Source: Mucilaginibacter cryoferens (GTDB lineage: Bacteria > Bacteroidota > Bacteroidia > Sphingobacteriales > Sphingobacteriaceae). From it: a stretch of 64,000 nt of DNA. This document shows, piece by piece, positions 42,474 to 50,192 of this stretch. Numbering within the stretch: position 1 is the first letter of the stretch; the number at the start of each line of letters is the position of its first letter. The notes under the pieces are model-generated. The model made no database searches. It saw only the letters and a list, made by a program, of their open reading frames with translations, and was not told where the DNA came from. The DNA is taken from NCBI RefSeq assembly GCF_014205845.1, contig NZ_JACHCR010000003.1:186001-250000 (forward strand). Reading direction: 5' to 3'. A program made the position numbers and the translations under genes.

Positions 42474-44093
42474 ATGGTATTTAAGAGACCAACAGGTAGT
42501 CGCGATGACAGACCAGGAAAATCAACTGGCAGAAGCTCACGAGGCGACGATAAGCCAAAAAGACCGGCAACGGCAAAAGGCAAAGCCACTCCAGACGGAG
42601 AAAAGAAAAAACTATCCAGACCGGATAAAACATTCCAAAGCAACAGATTTAGTGACGATAAACCCAAAAGCAATTTTAGGGACAGCGCATCATCTGGCGA
42701 TAGAAAATCGTCGGGCAGGTCTAAACCATATTCTGGCAGACCAACCGGCGGCGACGACAGACCTAAAAGCAATTTTAGAGATGGCGCATCATCTGGCGAT
42801 AAAAAAAGTTTTTCGCCACGCAGCAAGCCATACTCTGGCAGGCCAACAGGCGGCGATAGCGAAGAAAGACCAAAAAGAAACTTCGGCGCTGGCTCATCTG
42901 CCCCCGGCGAAAGAAAATCTTACTCAGGCCGCCCATCAGCCGGCGGTGGCGATGAACGACCAAAAAGAAACTTTGGCGCAAGTTCATCTACCCCCGGCGA
43001 AAGAAAACCTTACTCAGGCAGACCAACAGGTGGTGATGGTGAGGAAAGACCAAAAAGAAACTTTGGCGGCAGCGGTGCCGGCGAAAAAAAACCATACTCA
43101 TCTCCACGTACCCGCACATCCAATACCGACTTTGGCGATAAGCCTAAAAGAAGCTTTGGCGCAGGCGCAGAAAGATCAACAGATAAAAAATTTGGCGAAA
43201 GGCCCGAAGGCGGATTTAAAAAACGCGAAGGCAGTTTCTCTAAAGATAAACCAGCTTACAATGCCGACAGGCCACAACGTAAGCCTACTTACGATAAGAT
43301 AACCAAAGACACAAGCGCACCCGAAAGGACCATGCGCGGCCGTAAAAAACCTGCCGAAACCAAAACCAAGGACGACGGGCTGATTCGCCTTAACCGTTAT
43401 ATCTCTAATGCGGGCATCTGCTCACGCCGCAAGGCCGACGAGCTGATTATTGCCGGTGTGGTATCGGTAAACGGTGTGGTAGTTGACGAATTGGGCGCCA
43501 AAATTGATCCTAGCAGAGACGAGATCAAATACAACGGCGAAACCCTGCGTCGCGAAAAAATGGTTTATGTGTTATTAAATAAACCAAAGGATTACATCAC
43601 TACTACCGAAGATCCGCAGGAACGCCGTACCGTAATGCACCTTGTTGAAAAAGCAACCAAGGAACGCATTTACCCTATCGGCCGTTTAGACAGAAACACC
43701 ACCGGGTTATTATTAATGACCAATGATGGCGCCCTGGCCGATAAATTATCGCACCCACGCAGCAACATCAGCAAACTGTACCAGGTTGAGTTAAACAAAA
43801 GCCTAGCACAAGGCGATCTGAACAAGATCACCTATGGCATTGAGCTGGAAGATGGTATAATTAAACCAGATTCGGTATCGTACGTTGCCGGTGCATCAAA
43901 AAGAGAAGTAGGCATACAGATACACAGCGGCAAAAACCGTGTGGTACGCCGTATATTTGAAAGCCTGGGTTACGAAGTTATAAAACTGGACAGGGTGGTT
44001 TATGCCAACCTTACCAAAAAAGACCTTCCACGCGGCCGTTACCGCCACCTGGAAGAAAGCGAGATCATACAGCTTAAACACCTGATAAAATAA
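42474..44093 (+). CDS. RsuA/RluB-family pseudouridine synthase with long repetitive N-terminus
   Basis: 539 residues. The first ~300 are low-complexity: imperfect repeats of KPYSGRPTGGD..ERPKRNFGASS, rich in Gly, Ser, Arg, Lys and Pro, probably disordered and RNA-binding. Residues ~300-365 form an S4 RNA-binding domain (LIRLNRYISNAGICSRRKADELI), followed by the catalytic domain (~370-539) with the nucleophilic Asp in IYPIGRLDRNTTGLLLMTNDGAL. It converts uridines in 23S or 16S rRNA to pseudouridine; RluB acts on 23S U2605, and the site here is not certain. A duplicated terminator follows at 44102. Confidence 0.93.
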   Translation: MVFKRPTGSRDDRPGKSTGRSSRGDDKPKRPATAKGKATPDGEKKKLSRPDKTFQSNRFSDDKPKSNFRDSASSGDRKSSGRSKPYSGRPTGGDDRPKSNFRDGASSGDKKSFSPRSKPYSGRPTGGDSEERPKRNFGAGSSAPGERKSYSGRPSAGGGDERPKRNFGASSSTPGERKPYSGRPTGGDGEERPKRNFGGSGAGEKKPYSSPRTRTSNTDFGDKPKRSFGAGAERSTDKKFGERPEGGFKKREGSFSKDKPAYNADRPQRKPTYDKITKDTSAPERTMRGRKKPAETKTKDDGLIRLNRYISNAGICSRRKADELIIAGVVSVNGVVVDELGAKIDPSRDEIKYNGETLRREKMVYVLLNKPKDYITTTEDPQERRTVMHLVEKATKERIYPIGRLDRNTTGLLLMTNDGALADKLSHPRSNISKLYQVELNKSLAQGDLNKITYGIELEDGIIKPDSVSYVAGASKREVGIQIHSGKNRVVRRIFESLGYEVIKLDRVVYANLTKKDLPRGRYRHLEESEIIQLKHLIK

Positions 44094-44101
44094 TAAGAGT
44101 G

Positions 44102-44149
44102 CCCCGATAAACATCGGGGCATTTTTTTTGCGCATTTTATTAACTTGCC
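44102..44149. repeat. Left direct repeat with terminator, flanking the nucleotidyltransferase-like cassette
   Basis: The first 29 nt (CCCCGAT-AAAC-ATCGGGG hairpin plus T8) are identical to 45090-45118, and about 44 of 48 nt match overall (offset 988). It acts as terminator of the pseudouridine synthase gene. The same terminator and following TTAACTTGC stretch recur right before the lactonase gene. Confidence 0.92.
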
Positions 44150-44156
44150 TTTCACA

Positions 44157-44630
44157 ATGCTGACATTTAATAATAGGGGCTTACTTATACCTGAAAACAT
44201 TATACCCTCAACTTTAGAAGAGTTTGAAATCGAGTTTGCCATAAACGAGGACAAAAGATCACAACTATTTGAACAATACAAACTATACTGCCACTCTTTG
44301 AAGGCAGTATGTGATAACAAACCCATCACCCAATGGATTGATGGGTCATATGTAACCAAGAGCAAAAATCCTTCTGATATTGATCTGGTTTTCTTTTTAG
44401 ATCATGAGACAGTTAAAACCAAAGAGAAAGAACTAAAGCAATTTATTTATCCGCAAAGTATGGCACTATATGGCATAGATGCCTACATTATTGTTATTTA
44501 CCCCCACAACAATAAATATGCTTACCATACTGATGCAGACAAGGCTTATTGGATTGATCATTTTGGAAATACCAAACCCAATAGATCACGCAAAAAAATC
44601 CCTAAAGGTTTTTTAGAAATAATTATTTAA
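44157..44630 (+). CDS. Nucleotidyltransferase-fold protein (DUF6932-like)
   Basis: 157 residues from the ATG giving MLTFNNRGLLIPENII; a TTG four codons upstream is less likely. The central motif GSYVTKSKNPSDIDLVFFLD is the G-S-x(n)-D-x-D core of DNA polymerase beta-like (MNT-type) nucleotidyltransferases, and a third acidic residue may lie in YGIDAYIIVIYP. Such domains can adenylylate proteins or RNA and often serve as antitoxin or effector halves in two-gene conflict modules. It is followed 9 nt later by a small helical protein gene. The pair sits between two copies of one terminator sequence, so it looks like an acquired cassette. Confidence 0.78.
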   Translation: MLTFNNRGLLIPENIIPSTLEEFEIEFAINEDKRSQLFEQYKLYCHSLKAVCDNKPITQWIDGSYVTKSKNPSDIDLVFFLDHETVKTKEKELKQFIYPQSMALYGIDAYIIVIYPHNNKYAYHTDADKAYWIDHFGNTKPNRSRKKIPKGFLEIII

Positions 44631-44639
44631 ATTTGATAT

Positions 44640-44918
44640 ATGAGAATCCATCATTTAAAGGAACTGATAGAAAGCATCAAAAAAACTGAGGAAATGATAT
44701 CTTTGCATAAGGATGATAAACTCACTTTGATGACAACTCAATATGAGACTTTAAAAGCAAAACAGGTAGCCGAGTTTATTGATGAATTAGCCAAGCCGCC
44801 ATTTCAATCGGTAGAAAGTTTTTCATTGATAAACCTTATTATCAATAAATATTACCCTACAATAAACTCCGACAGGGTTAAGCAAAAAGATCTGAAAGAA
44901 TTGGCTTTAACAATCTAA
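44640..44918 (+). CDS. Small helical partner protein
   Basis: 92 residues starting MRIHHLKELIESIKKTEEMI. It is predicted mostly alpha-helical with charged residues, no signal, no membrane segment and no domain that I recognise. A HEPN-type R-x4-6-H motif is not evident. The 9-nt spacing from the nucleotidyltransferase-like gene implies one transcript and a functional pair. Its codon use is more AT-rich than neighbouring genes, consistent with acquisition. Confidence 0.65.
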   Translation: MRIHHLKELIESIKKTEEMISLHKDDKLTLMTTQYETLKAKQVAEFIDELAKPPFQSVESFSLINLIINKYYPTINSDRVKQKDLKELALTI

Positions 44919-44946
44919 GCTTTCCAAAACTAATCACCCGATAGAC

Positions 44947-45087
44947 AAAAAAAAACGCACCGCTAAACACGTGGGCTCTGAGAATCGCTTATATGAAAGT
45001 ACTCTCCGCCTTCCCGAATACGCCAAAGAAAAAGGGCTGTTTTCTGTAGTGAAAACAGCCCTTCTTGATAAACAGGTACATTTTTAG
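44947..45087 (+). pseudogene. Possible gene remnant downstream of the cassette
   Basis: A start-less open frame reads KKKRTAKHVGSENRLY ... and ends KTALLDKQVHF at a TAG (45085-45087). The amino-acid mix looks coding, and the frame overlaps a perfect 13-bp hairpin (45032-45063). It may be the 3' end of a lost gene that travelled with the cassette, or chance. Low support. Confidence 0.25.
45032..45063. terminator. Terminator of the nucleotidyltransferase cassette
   Basis: A perfect 13-bp stem (45032-45044 with 45051-45063) with a 6-nt loop, 114 nt after the stop of the small partner gene. Confidence 0.75.
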
Positions 45088-45089
45088 TA

Positions 45090-45137
45090 CCCCGATAAAC
45101 ATCGGGGCATTTTTTTTGTCTATTTTGTTAACTTGCG
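45090..45137. repeat. Right direct repeat with terminator
   Basis: Second copy of the block at 44102-44149: the hairpin CCCCGAT-AAAC-ATCGGGG, a T8 run and TTAACTTGC. It lies 24 nt before the lactonase ATG. The two copies bracket a 988-bp unit with the nucleotidyltransferase-like gene pair. Confidence 0.92.
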
Positions 45138-45160
45138 TCCCTCAATCAATTCATATTACC

Positions 45161-46297
45161 ATGAAAAAAGCTCTTCTGTTCATCGCTATAATGTATCCGC
45201 TCATGTCTACCGCACAAAGTAAAAAACCGATCCCCAAAACGTTCGACCTTGTGGTTGGTACTTACACTACCGGTACCAGTAAAGGGATTATGGTTTATCG
45301 TTTTTATACCCAAAGCGGCAAGCTGGCCTATTTAAGCCAGATAGATGGCGTAACCAACCCATCGTACTTACAGGTGAGCAAAAACAATAAATTTATTTAC
45401 GCGGTAAACGAGTTACCAAAAGGCGAAGTAAGCGCGTTTGCTTTTGAGCCTAAAACGGGTAAAATAGATTTCATTAACAAACAATCGTCATTAGGGGCCG
45501 ACCCATGTTACATTGCTGTGGATAAAGCACAAAAAAATGCCTTCATAGCCAATTACTCCAGCGGCCAGGTTACCGTAATGCCTATTAATAAAGATGGTTC
45601 GTTGGGTAACGGCATCGAAACGGTGCGCAATGAAGAGGGCAAGGGACCAAACAAAGAACGCCAGGAAGGCCCGCATGCACACATGAGCATATTATCGCCC
45701 GATGAAAAGTTTCTTTTTTATAATGACCTGGGTACCGATAGGATCAATATCTACCGTTTCCGCCCGGGAAAAGATTCGCCTATAACCCCGGCTAACCCTG
45801 CCTTTGTAAGCGTAACACCAGGCAGCGGGCCACGCCACCTGGAGTATTCGCTTGATAAAAAACAAGCTTACCTGGTAACAGAAATGGGATCGAACATTTT
45901 TGTATTTGATTATGATAATGGCAAATTTAAACAGAAACAAGTAGTAACCTTGCTGCCCGATGGCTTTACCGGCCAAACCGCAGCGGCAGCCATTCACCTA
46001 TCGCCCGATGGCAGATTCCTGTACGCTTCAAACCGTTTAGATACCAACGATATCTCGTGCTTTGCGGTAAACCAGGAAACCGGCGAGCTTACTTTTGTAT
46101 CACGCCAATCAACCTACGGCAAAAATCCGCGCGATTTTGCTATCGACCCAACCGGCAACTACCTGGTGGTAGCCAACCAGGGCAGCGACAATATGTTTGT
46201 ATTTAAGATAGATCAAAACAGTGGCAAACTATATCAAACCGGCATTAAGGTAGATATTGGAAATCCCGTTTGTTTGAAATTTACGTCTGCGGAATGA
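45161..46297 (+). CDS. Exported lactonase, 6-phosphogluconolactonase-like beta-propeller
   Basis: 378 residues from the ATG at 45161, giving signal peptide MKKALLFIAIMYPLMSTAQ; a longer open frame upstream runs through the terminator and is not used. The sequence is a seven-blade propeller of the PF10282 lactonase family: LVVGTYTTGTSKGIMVYRF, FIYAVNELPKGEVSAFAF, PHAHMSILSPDEKFLFYNDLGTD, PRHLEYSLDKKQAYLVTEMG, AIHLSPDGRFLYASNR, NPRDFAIDPTGNYLVVANQ. Relatives hydrolyse 6-phosphogluconolactone or other lactones; export suggests a different lactone. The substrate is uncertain. Confidence 0.9.
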   Translation: MKKALLFIAIMYPLMSTAQSKKPIPKTFDLVVGTYTTGTSKGIMVYRFYTQSGKLAYLSQIDGVTNPSYLQVSKNNKFIYAVNELPKGEVSAFAFEPKTGKIDFINKQSSLGADPCYIAVDKAQKNAFIANYSSGQVTVMPINKDGSLGNGIETVRNEEGKGPNKERQEGPHAHMSILSPDEKFLFYNDLGTDRINIYRFRPGKDSPITPANPAFVSVTPGSGPRHLEYSLDKKQAYLVTEMGSNIFVFDYDNGKFKQKQVVTLLPDGFTGQTAAAAIHLSPDGRFLYASNRLDTNDISCFAVNQETGELTFVSRQSTYGKNPRDFAIDPTGNYLVVANQGSDNMFVFKIDQNSGKLYQTGIKVDIGNPVCLKFTSAE

Positions 46298-46444
46298 GGT
46301 AAAAGGAGAAAGGTTAAAGGCGAAAGGTTCTAAATCTTTTTACACCAACAGAAACTAATAAAGAAGGGCACGAATTTATTCGTGCCCTTCTTTATTACAG
46401 CTATGCGAACCTTTCACCTTTCACCTTTCGTCTTTAACCTCTCT
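46298..46444. repeat. Inverted AAAGGTTAAAGG-type repeats flanking a bidirectional terminator
   Basis: A purine-rich block of AAAGG units (46298-46330) recurs in reverse complement at 46407-46444. Between them is a perfect 19-bp hairpin (46356-46374 with 46379-46397, TTTA loop) acting as bidirectional terminator for the convergent lactonase and lipocalin-like genes. The layout (inverted short repeats around a central terminator) resembles 61518-61916. Confidence 0.75.
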
Positions 46445-46446
46445 GC

Positions 46447-46926
46447 CTAATTTTTAGTGAACGAGTAAATAATGTATCCTGTACTATTACCAACCGCAAC
46501 CGCCGATTTAAGCACCATAGTAGCGCCATCGTTACTCGCAATATCTAAACGGTAGCCTTCTGCTACGTTTTTGGCTTTATCGCCCTGGTAAAGTTTTTTA
46601 AACTGAAACTGGGTGCCTGTTGTGCCACCGTTATACACCGACCAAAAAATAGTTTGTGAAACACCGTTTGCAAGTGTGTAAATACCGTTACCACTGTTTG
46701 TAAGTTTCCATGTACTGCCAACAAATGCTTCGGGAGCCGCCTGGTCAAATACGTTTTGAACTGCGTTTTGCACCAGGCCATCGTAGCTTACGTTATTCAA
46801 TGTCCAGGTGCCGGTAAATTTACCGCGGGATACATTGGTAGTAGTTGTGTTTTGCGGGGTAGAGCAGGCTGCAAATAAAAAGATAAGGGATAGAATAGCT
46901 ATCGGAGCTTTTAGTAAATTTTTCAT
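46447..46926 (-). CDS. Lipocalin-like lipoprotein
   Basis: 159 residues. Lipobox FAAC (Cys ~21) after a hydrophobic signal. The mature part begins GKFTGTWTLNNVSYDG, the GxW motif of lipocalin-type barrels, and contains further strands (TWKLTNSGNGIYTL, TIFWSVYNGG, MVLKSAVAVGNSTGYIIYSFTKN). It is probably an outer-membrane-anchored, ligand-binding small barrel. The ligand is unknown. It is convergent with the lactonase gene. Confidence 0.75.
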   Translation of the reverse strand: MKNLLKAPIAILSLIFLFAACSTPQNTTTTNVSRGKFTGTWTLNNVSYDGLVQNAVQNVFDQAAPEAFVGSTWKLTNSGNGIYTLANGVSQTIFWSVYNGGTTGTQFQFKKLYQGDKAKNVAEGYRLDIASNDGATMVLKSAVAVGNSTGYIIYSFTKN

Positions 46927-46972
46927 GACAATGTTTATTTAGATGCATAGCAGCATAAACCTTGCCAAATAA

Positions 46973-47140
46973 TCAATACTTGCCCGTTTTTGAACTAAGA
47001 TTTTTTTGAATTTCGAACAACCGCCGATTGATCGCGGCCGCTACCTGTCCGGCTTCTTTTGCCTTTTTTAGGCTTTTGGCAAAGCGATAATCAATATCTT
47101 TTGAAAGTAATGAGCAGCTTATTTTAGCAATAAGATTCAT
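46973..47140 (-). CDS. Possible small protein, 55 residues
   Basis: An ATG-to-TGA frame on the - strand encodes MNLIAKISCSLLSKDIDYRF ... SLKKAKEAGQVAAAINRRLF ... KTGKY. It is Lys/Ala-rich and likely helical, with no signal. It lies between the lipocalin-like gene and rdgB, both on the same strand, and fills an otherwise empty gap. The coding look is reasonable but unsupported by a known family. Confidence 0.4.
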   Translation of the reverse strand: MNLIAKISCSLLSKDIDYRFAKSLKKAKEAGQVAAAINRRLFEIQKNLSSKTGKY

Positions 47141-47218
47141 AGGCAATATTCCTTATAGCTCTATTTTACGATGCTTTTTACGCAAGGTTACAAAAAACAT
47201 TAACCAACGGGCTTTTAA

Positions 47219-47794
47219 TTAAGTATTGCTTAAAAAAGCAAGCAATTGCTCCATGGCTTTTGCCCGGTGGCTTATGCTGTTTTTCTCCCCCATGCTCATT
47301 TCTGCAAAGGTAACGTTGTAGCCATCGGGCTCAAAAATAGGGTCGTAACCAAAGCCGTCGGTACCGCTTGGCGCGGTACGAATAGTGCCCTCAACCGTTC
47401 CATCAAAAAAATGTTCTTCGCCGTTCCAGATCAACGATATTACGGTACGAAACCGGGCTTTGCGGTTAGGCGCGTCCTTTAAATTATCCAGTACCTTTTT
47501 AATATTGGCGGCGTGGTTACCATGCTCACCGGCATAGCGGGCCGAGTAAACTCCTGGCTCGCCATTCAAGGCATCTATTTCCAGGCCGCTATCATCACCA
47601 AAACAGTTCATATTATATTTTTGATAAATGTGTTGGCTTTTTATAGATGCATTGGCTTTAAAAGTTGTACCGGTTTCTTCAATATCATCATAACAGCCAA
47701 TATCGTTAAGGGTAAGTAATTTAATTTCACCTTGAAGCTTTGCTTCTACTTCTTCGAGTTTATGGCGATTATTGGTGGCGAATACTAATTGCAT
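47219..47794 (-). CDS. rdgB: Non-canonical purine NTP pyrophosphatase
   Basis: 191 residues of the Ham1/RdgB family: LVFATNNRHKLEEVEAKL at the start, then FGDDSGLEIDALNGEPGVYSARYAG, the substrate-binding GTDGFGYDPIFEPDG and EKNSISHRAKA. It hydrolyses dITP, XTP and similar damaged nucleotides to monophosphates, keeping them out of DNA and RNA. Full family length (~190-200). Cytoplasmic. Confidence 0.95.
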   Translation of the reverse strand: MQLVFATNNRHKLEEVEAKLQGEIKLLTLNDIGCYDDIEETGTTFKANASIKSQHIYQKYNMNCFGDDSGLEIDALNGEPGVYSARYAGEHGNHAANIKKVLDNLKDAPNRKARFRTVISLIWNGEEHFFDGTVEGTIRTAPSGTDGFGYDPIFEPDGYNVTFAEMSMGEKNSISHRAKAMEQLLAFLSNT

Positions 47795-47876
47795 TTTTGG
47801 GGATTGTTGGATTAAAGATAAAAGGACAAAGGAACAACGACCTTAATTTTTTGAATTTTGACTTTTAAATTTCGAC

Positions 47877-48515
47877 TTAAAAACTCTTTACCTGTTCCCA
47901 AAAAGCTTTTTTGTACTCTACGTTATCCATCATTTCGCCAAAGCTAAAGCTGTATAGCCCGGCTATATCGCCTAATGGTTTTGGCGCATTTAACGTTAGT
48001 GGGGCAATGCCCGGTGGCAATGCGTTTTTACCCAACACCAATAATTTAGCGGGTTTAAAAAACTTTACCAAATCATCGTATTGGGCGGTTGCATACAGGG
48101 CCAGGTTTACAATCACAATATCATCCAAACTTAAATCCTTCCGTTTAATAATATTGGCAAGTGCGGCCAAGTGGCTATCGTCAATAAACTCCAGCTGCGG
48201 ATAATGTACCAATACCAAAAAACGCTTTAAATTTTTACCCAGGTAATTAAACCGCATTACCGGCGTTTTAACCTCGGGTGCAAGCGACACGGTTACAGGC
48301 TCCGGCAGTTTGACAAGTGGTGGTTCGACCTCTTTAATTATTGGTGCAACGAGGGCTATATTTTCAATTTCGGGTTCGGGCACCGCAAGGTTTTCGTAGA
48401 TGGCTTTATCTGCTTTCAGCAAATAAAGTTCATCCTGTAAAATAAAGCGCAGGGCAACCGGGTTTTCAACTTTCACTTTAACAAATTTTAACCAAAAGTA
48501 GCTAAACCATTTCAA
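47877..48515 (-). CDS. Conserved hypothetical protein
   Basis: 212 residues, no signal peptide. The middle is Val/Pro/Glu-rich (IENIALVAPIIKEVEPPLVKLPEPV), and a C-terminal alpha/beta-looking half includes RFLVLVHYPQLEFIDDSHLAALANIIKRKDL, IVIVNLALY and KLLVLGKNALPPGI. It sits immediately downstream of a region upstream of the SurA-like gene and on the opposite strand. I do not recognise the family. The alternating pattern suggests a Rossmann-like or HolD-like small fold, without strong support. Confidence 0.7.
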   Translation of the reverse strand: MKWFSYFWLKFVKVKVENPVALRFILQDELYLLKADKAIYENLAVPEPEIENIALVAPIIKEVEPPLVKLPEPVTVSLAPEVKTPVMRFNYLGKNLKRFLVLVHYPQLEFIDDSHLAALANIIKRKDLSLDDIVIVNLALYATAQYDDLVKFFKPAKLLVLGKNALPPGIAPLTLNAPKPLGDIAGLYSFSFGEMMDNVEYKKAFWEQVKSF

Positions 48516-48746
48516 GCATTATAACCATATTAGCACAATTATAGCTTACCGTTAGTAAGAAGCCTGAAGTACTATGTTTTAAGTCGAAAAAACCTTTTTT
48601 TACTTAAAACTTTCAACTTAAGACTACTAACTTAAGGCAAAGCATTTTATTGAAATTAATTGTGCAGCTATAATTAATAAATTTTACCGAAATTTGAAGT
48701 TTTAACGGAGGCTTTTAGTCCGTTTTATTTAGTACATAAGCATTAC

Positions 48747-50183
48747 ATGAGAAAGTTAGGGTTATTAGTTCTAGGGTTTATTTCTATCATATCGGTTGCA
48801 AAGGCACAGGTAACTCCCGATGCTACCGCTGCTAAAGCAGACACCAACACCGCGAAAACACCAGGCAAAACATTGGATAAAATTGCCGCTATTGTTGGTA
48901 ACAGCCCCATCTTATTATCAGATATCGAATTATCATACGCCCGTTACCTTGTAGAGGGTATGCAGCCAAACCCGGTAGTAAAATGCCAGTTACTGCAATC
49001 GTTATTAACGCAAAAATTATTGGCTCAACAAGCCATTATTGATAGTATTGATGTAAAAGACGATGATATTGATGCCAGTGTAGATCGCCGCATGCGTGAA
49101 ATGATGCAGCGTGCCGGCGGCCAGGATAAGCTGGAAGCATTTTTGGGCAGATCGGTAATTCAGTACAAGGATGAGATCCGTCCGGATATGAAGGAGCAGA
49201 TGATAGCGCAGAAAATGCAATCAAAAATAACCGAGAAACTAAACGTTACCCCGCAGGATGTTAAAGATTACTACAACAAGATCCCTAAGGATAGCTTACC
49301 ATCTTTTAATAAAGAGGTAGAGGTTGGCGAAATTGTTTTTCAGCCCAAACTAACCAAAGAAGAAAAAGAGGTTTATAAAGAAAAAGCCGAAGAGCTGCTT
49401 GCCCGTGTTAAAAAGGGTGAGGATTTTGGAACTTTAGCCCGTTTATATTCACAAGATCCACAATCGGCCGTTGAAGGTGGAGACCTGGGCTTTGCCGATA
49501 GAACCACCTTTGTGAAAGAGTTTACCGCCAACGCCTTTAAATTAAAGGCAGGCGAAATATCGCCGGTGTTTGAGACCGACTTTGGCTTCCACTTTTTGCA
49601 GGTTATTGAGCGCCGTGGCGAACAGGTACACGTAAGGCATATATTGATTACACCGGCCATTACCCAGGCCAGTTTGGATAGGGCAAAAGCCAAAGCCGAC
49701 AGTATTTATACCCTGATGCTGGCGCATAAGAAAGATCTTGATTTTTCGGCCGCTGCTAACTTTTACTCAGATGATAAAGAAACCAAATTTAATGGTGGTA
49801 TGATGCTGAACGCCGAAAACGTGCAAACCCGCTCAACCTTTATCCCTACCGATAAACTCGACCCTAAAGTTGCCTTAATTACCGACACTATGAAGGTGGG
49901 CAGCATATCTAAACCAGATTTATTTACAGGTGCCGATGGTAAAAAAACCTACAAAATATTATACCTCAAATCGGCTACCGATGCGCACAAAGCAAATTTA
50001 GTGCAGGATTTTCCGAAGTTAAAGGACATGGCTTTTGACGATAAAACAACTAAAGTGGTTAACCAATGGTTTGATAAACGCCGCAAGCAAACTTTTATAA
50101 AAATAGATCCGGAATATCAATCTTGCGATATATTAAAAAAATGGATAGCCCAGCCTGCAAACACTACCGCACAAGCTAAATAA
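48747..50183 (+). CDS. SurA-like periplasmic chaperone / peptidyl-prolyl isomerase
   Basis: 478 residues with a signal peptide (LGLLVLGFISIISVAKAQ). A SurA N-terminal domain (KTLDKIAAIVGNSPILLSDIELSYARYL ... KLLAQQAIID) is followed by a parvulin PPIase domain (~185-290, VEVGEIVFQPKLTKEEKE ... GEDFGTLARLYSQDPQSAVEGGDLGF) and a second, partly degenerate one (~295-395, VRHILI ... FSAAANFYSDD). It escorts outer-membrane proteins through the periplasm and catalyses prolyl isomerisation. A MoxR ATPase gene follows after 9 nt, so they are co-transcribed. Confidence 0.93.
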   Translation: MRKLGLLVLGFISIISVAKAQVTPDATAAKADTNTAKTPGKTLDKIAAIVGNSPILLSDIELSYARYLVEGMQPNPVVKCQLLQSLLTQKLLAQQAIIDSIDVKDDDIDASVDRRMREMMQRAGGQDKLEAFLGRSVIQYKDEIRPDMKEQMIAQKMQSKITEKLNVTPQDVKDYYNKIPKDSLPSFNKEVEVGEIVFQPKLTKEEKEVYKEKAEELLARVKKGEDFGTLARLYSQDPQSAVEGGDLGFADRTTFVKEFTANAFKLKAGEISPVFETDFGFHFLQVIERRGEQVHVRHILITPAITQASLDRAKAKADSIYTLMLAHKKDLDFSAAANFYSDDKETKFNGGMMLNAENVQTRSTFIPTDKLDPKVALITDTMKVGSISKPDLFTGADGKKTYKILYLKSATDAHKANLVQDFPKLKDMAFDDKTTKVVNQWFDKRRKQTFIKIDPEYQSCDILKKWIAQPANTTAQAK

Positions 50184-50192
50184 TAACAACCT

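Noticed and set aside
42418..43302. A ~295-residue open frame overlapping the start of the pseudouridine synthase gene
   Set aside because: It is the +1-shifted reading of the repetitive Gly/Arg/Ser-rich coding region; repeats with a period divisible by three keep all frames open. The other frame carries the S4 and catalytic domains in continuity, so this one is a shadow.
44157..44918. A classical MNT-HEPN toxin-antitoxin pair
   Set aside because: The nucleotidyltransferase-like motif is present, but the partner shows no HEPN R-x4-6-H motif, so the established type name was not used.
45065..45160. An upstream extension of the lactonase frame (32 residues)
   Set aside because: It crosses the terminator hairpin and the T8 run at 45090-45118; the ATG at 45161 gives a regular signal peptide.
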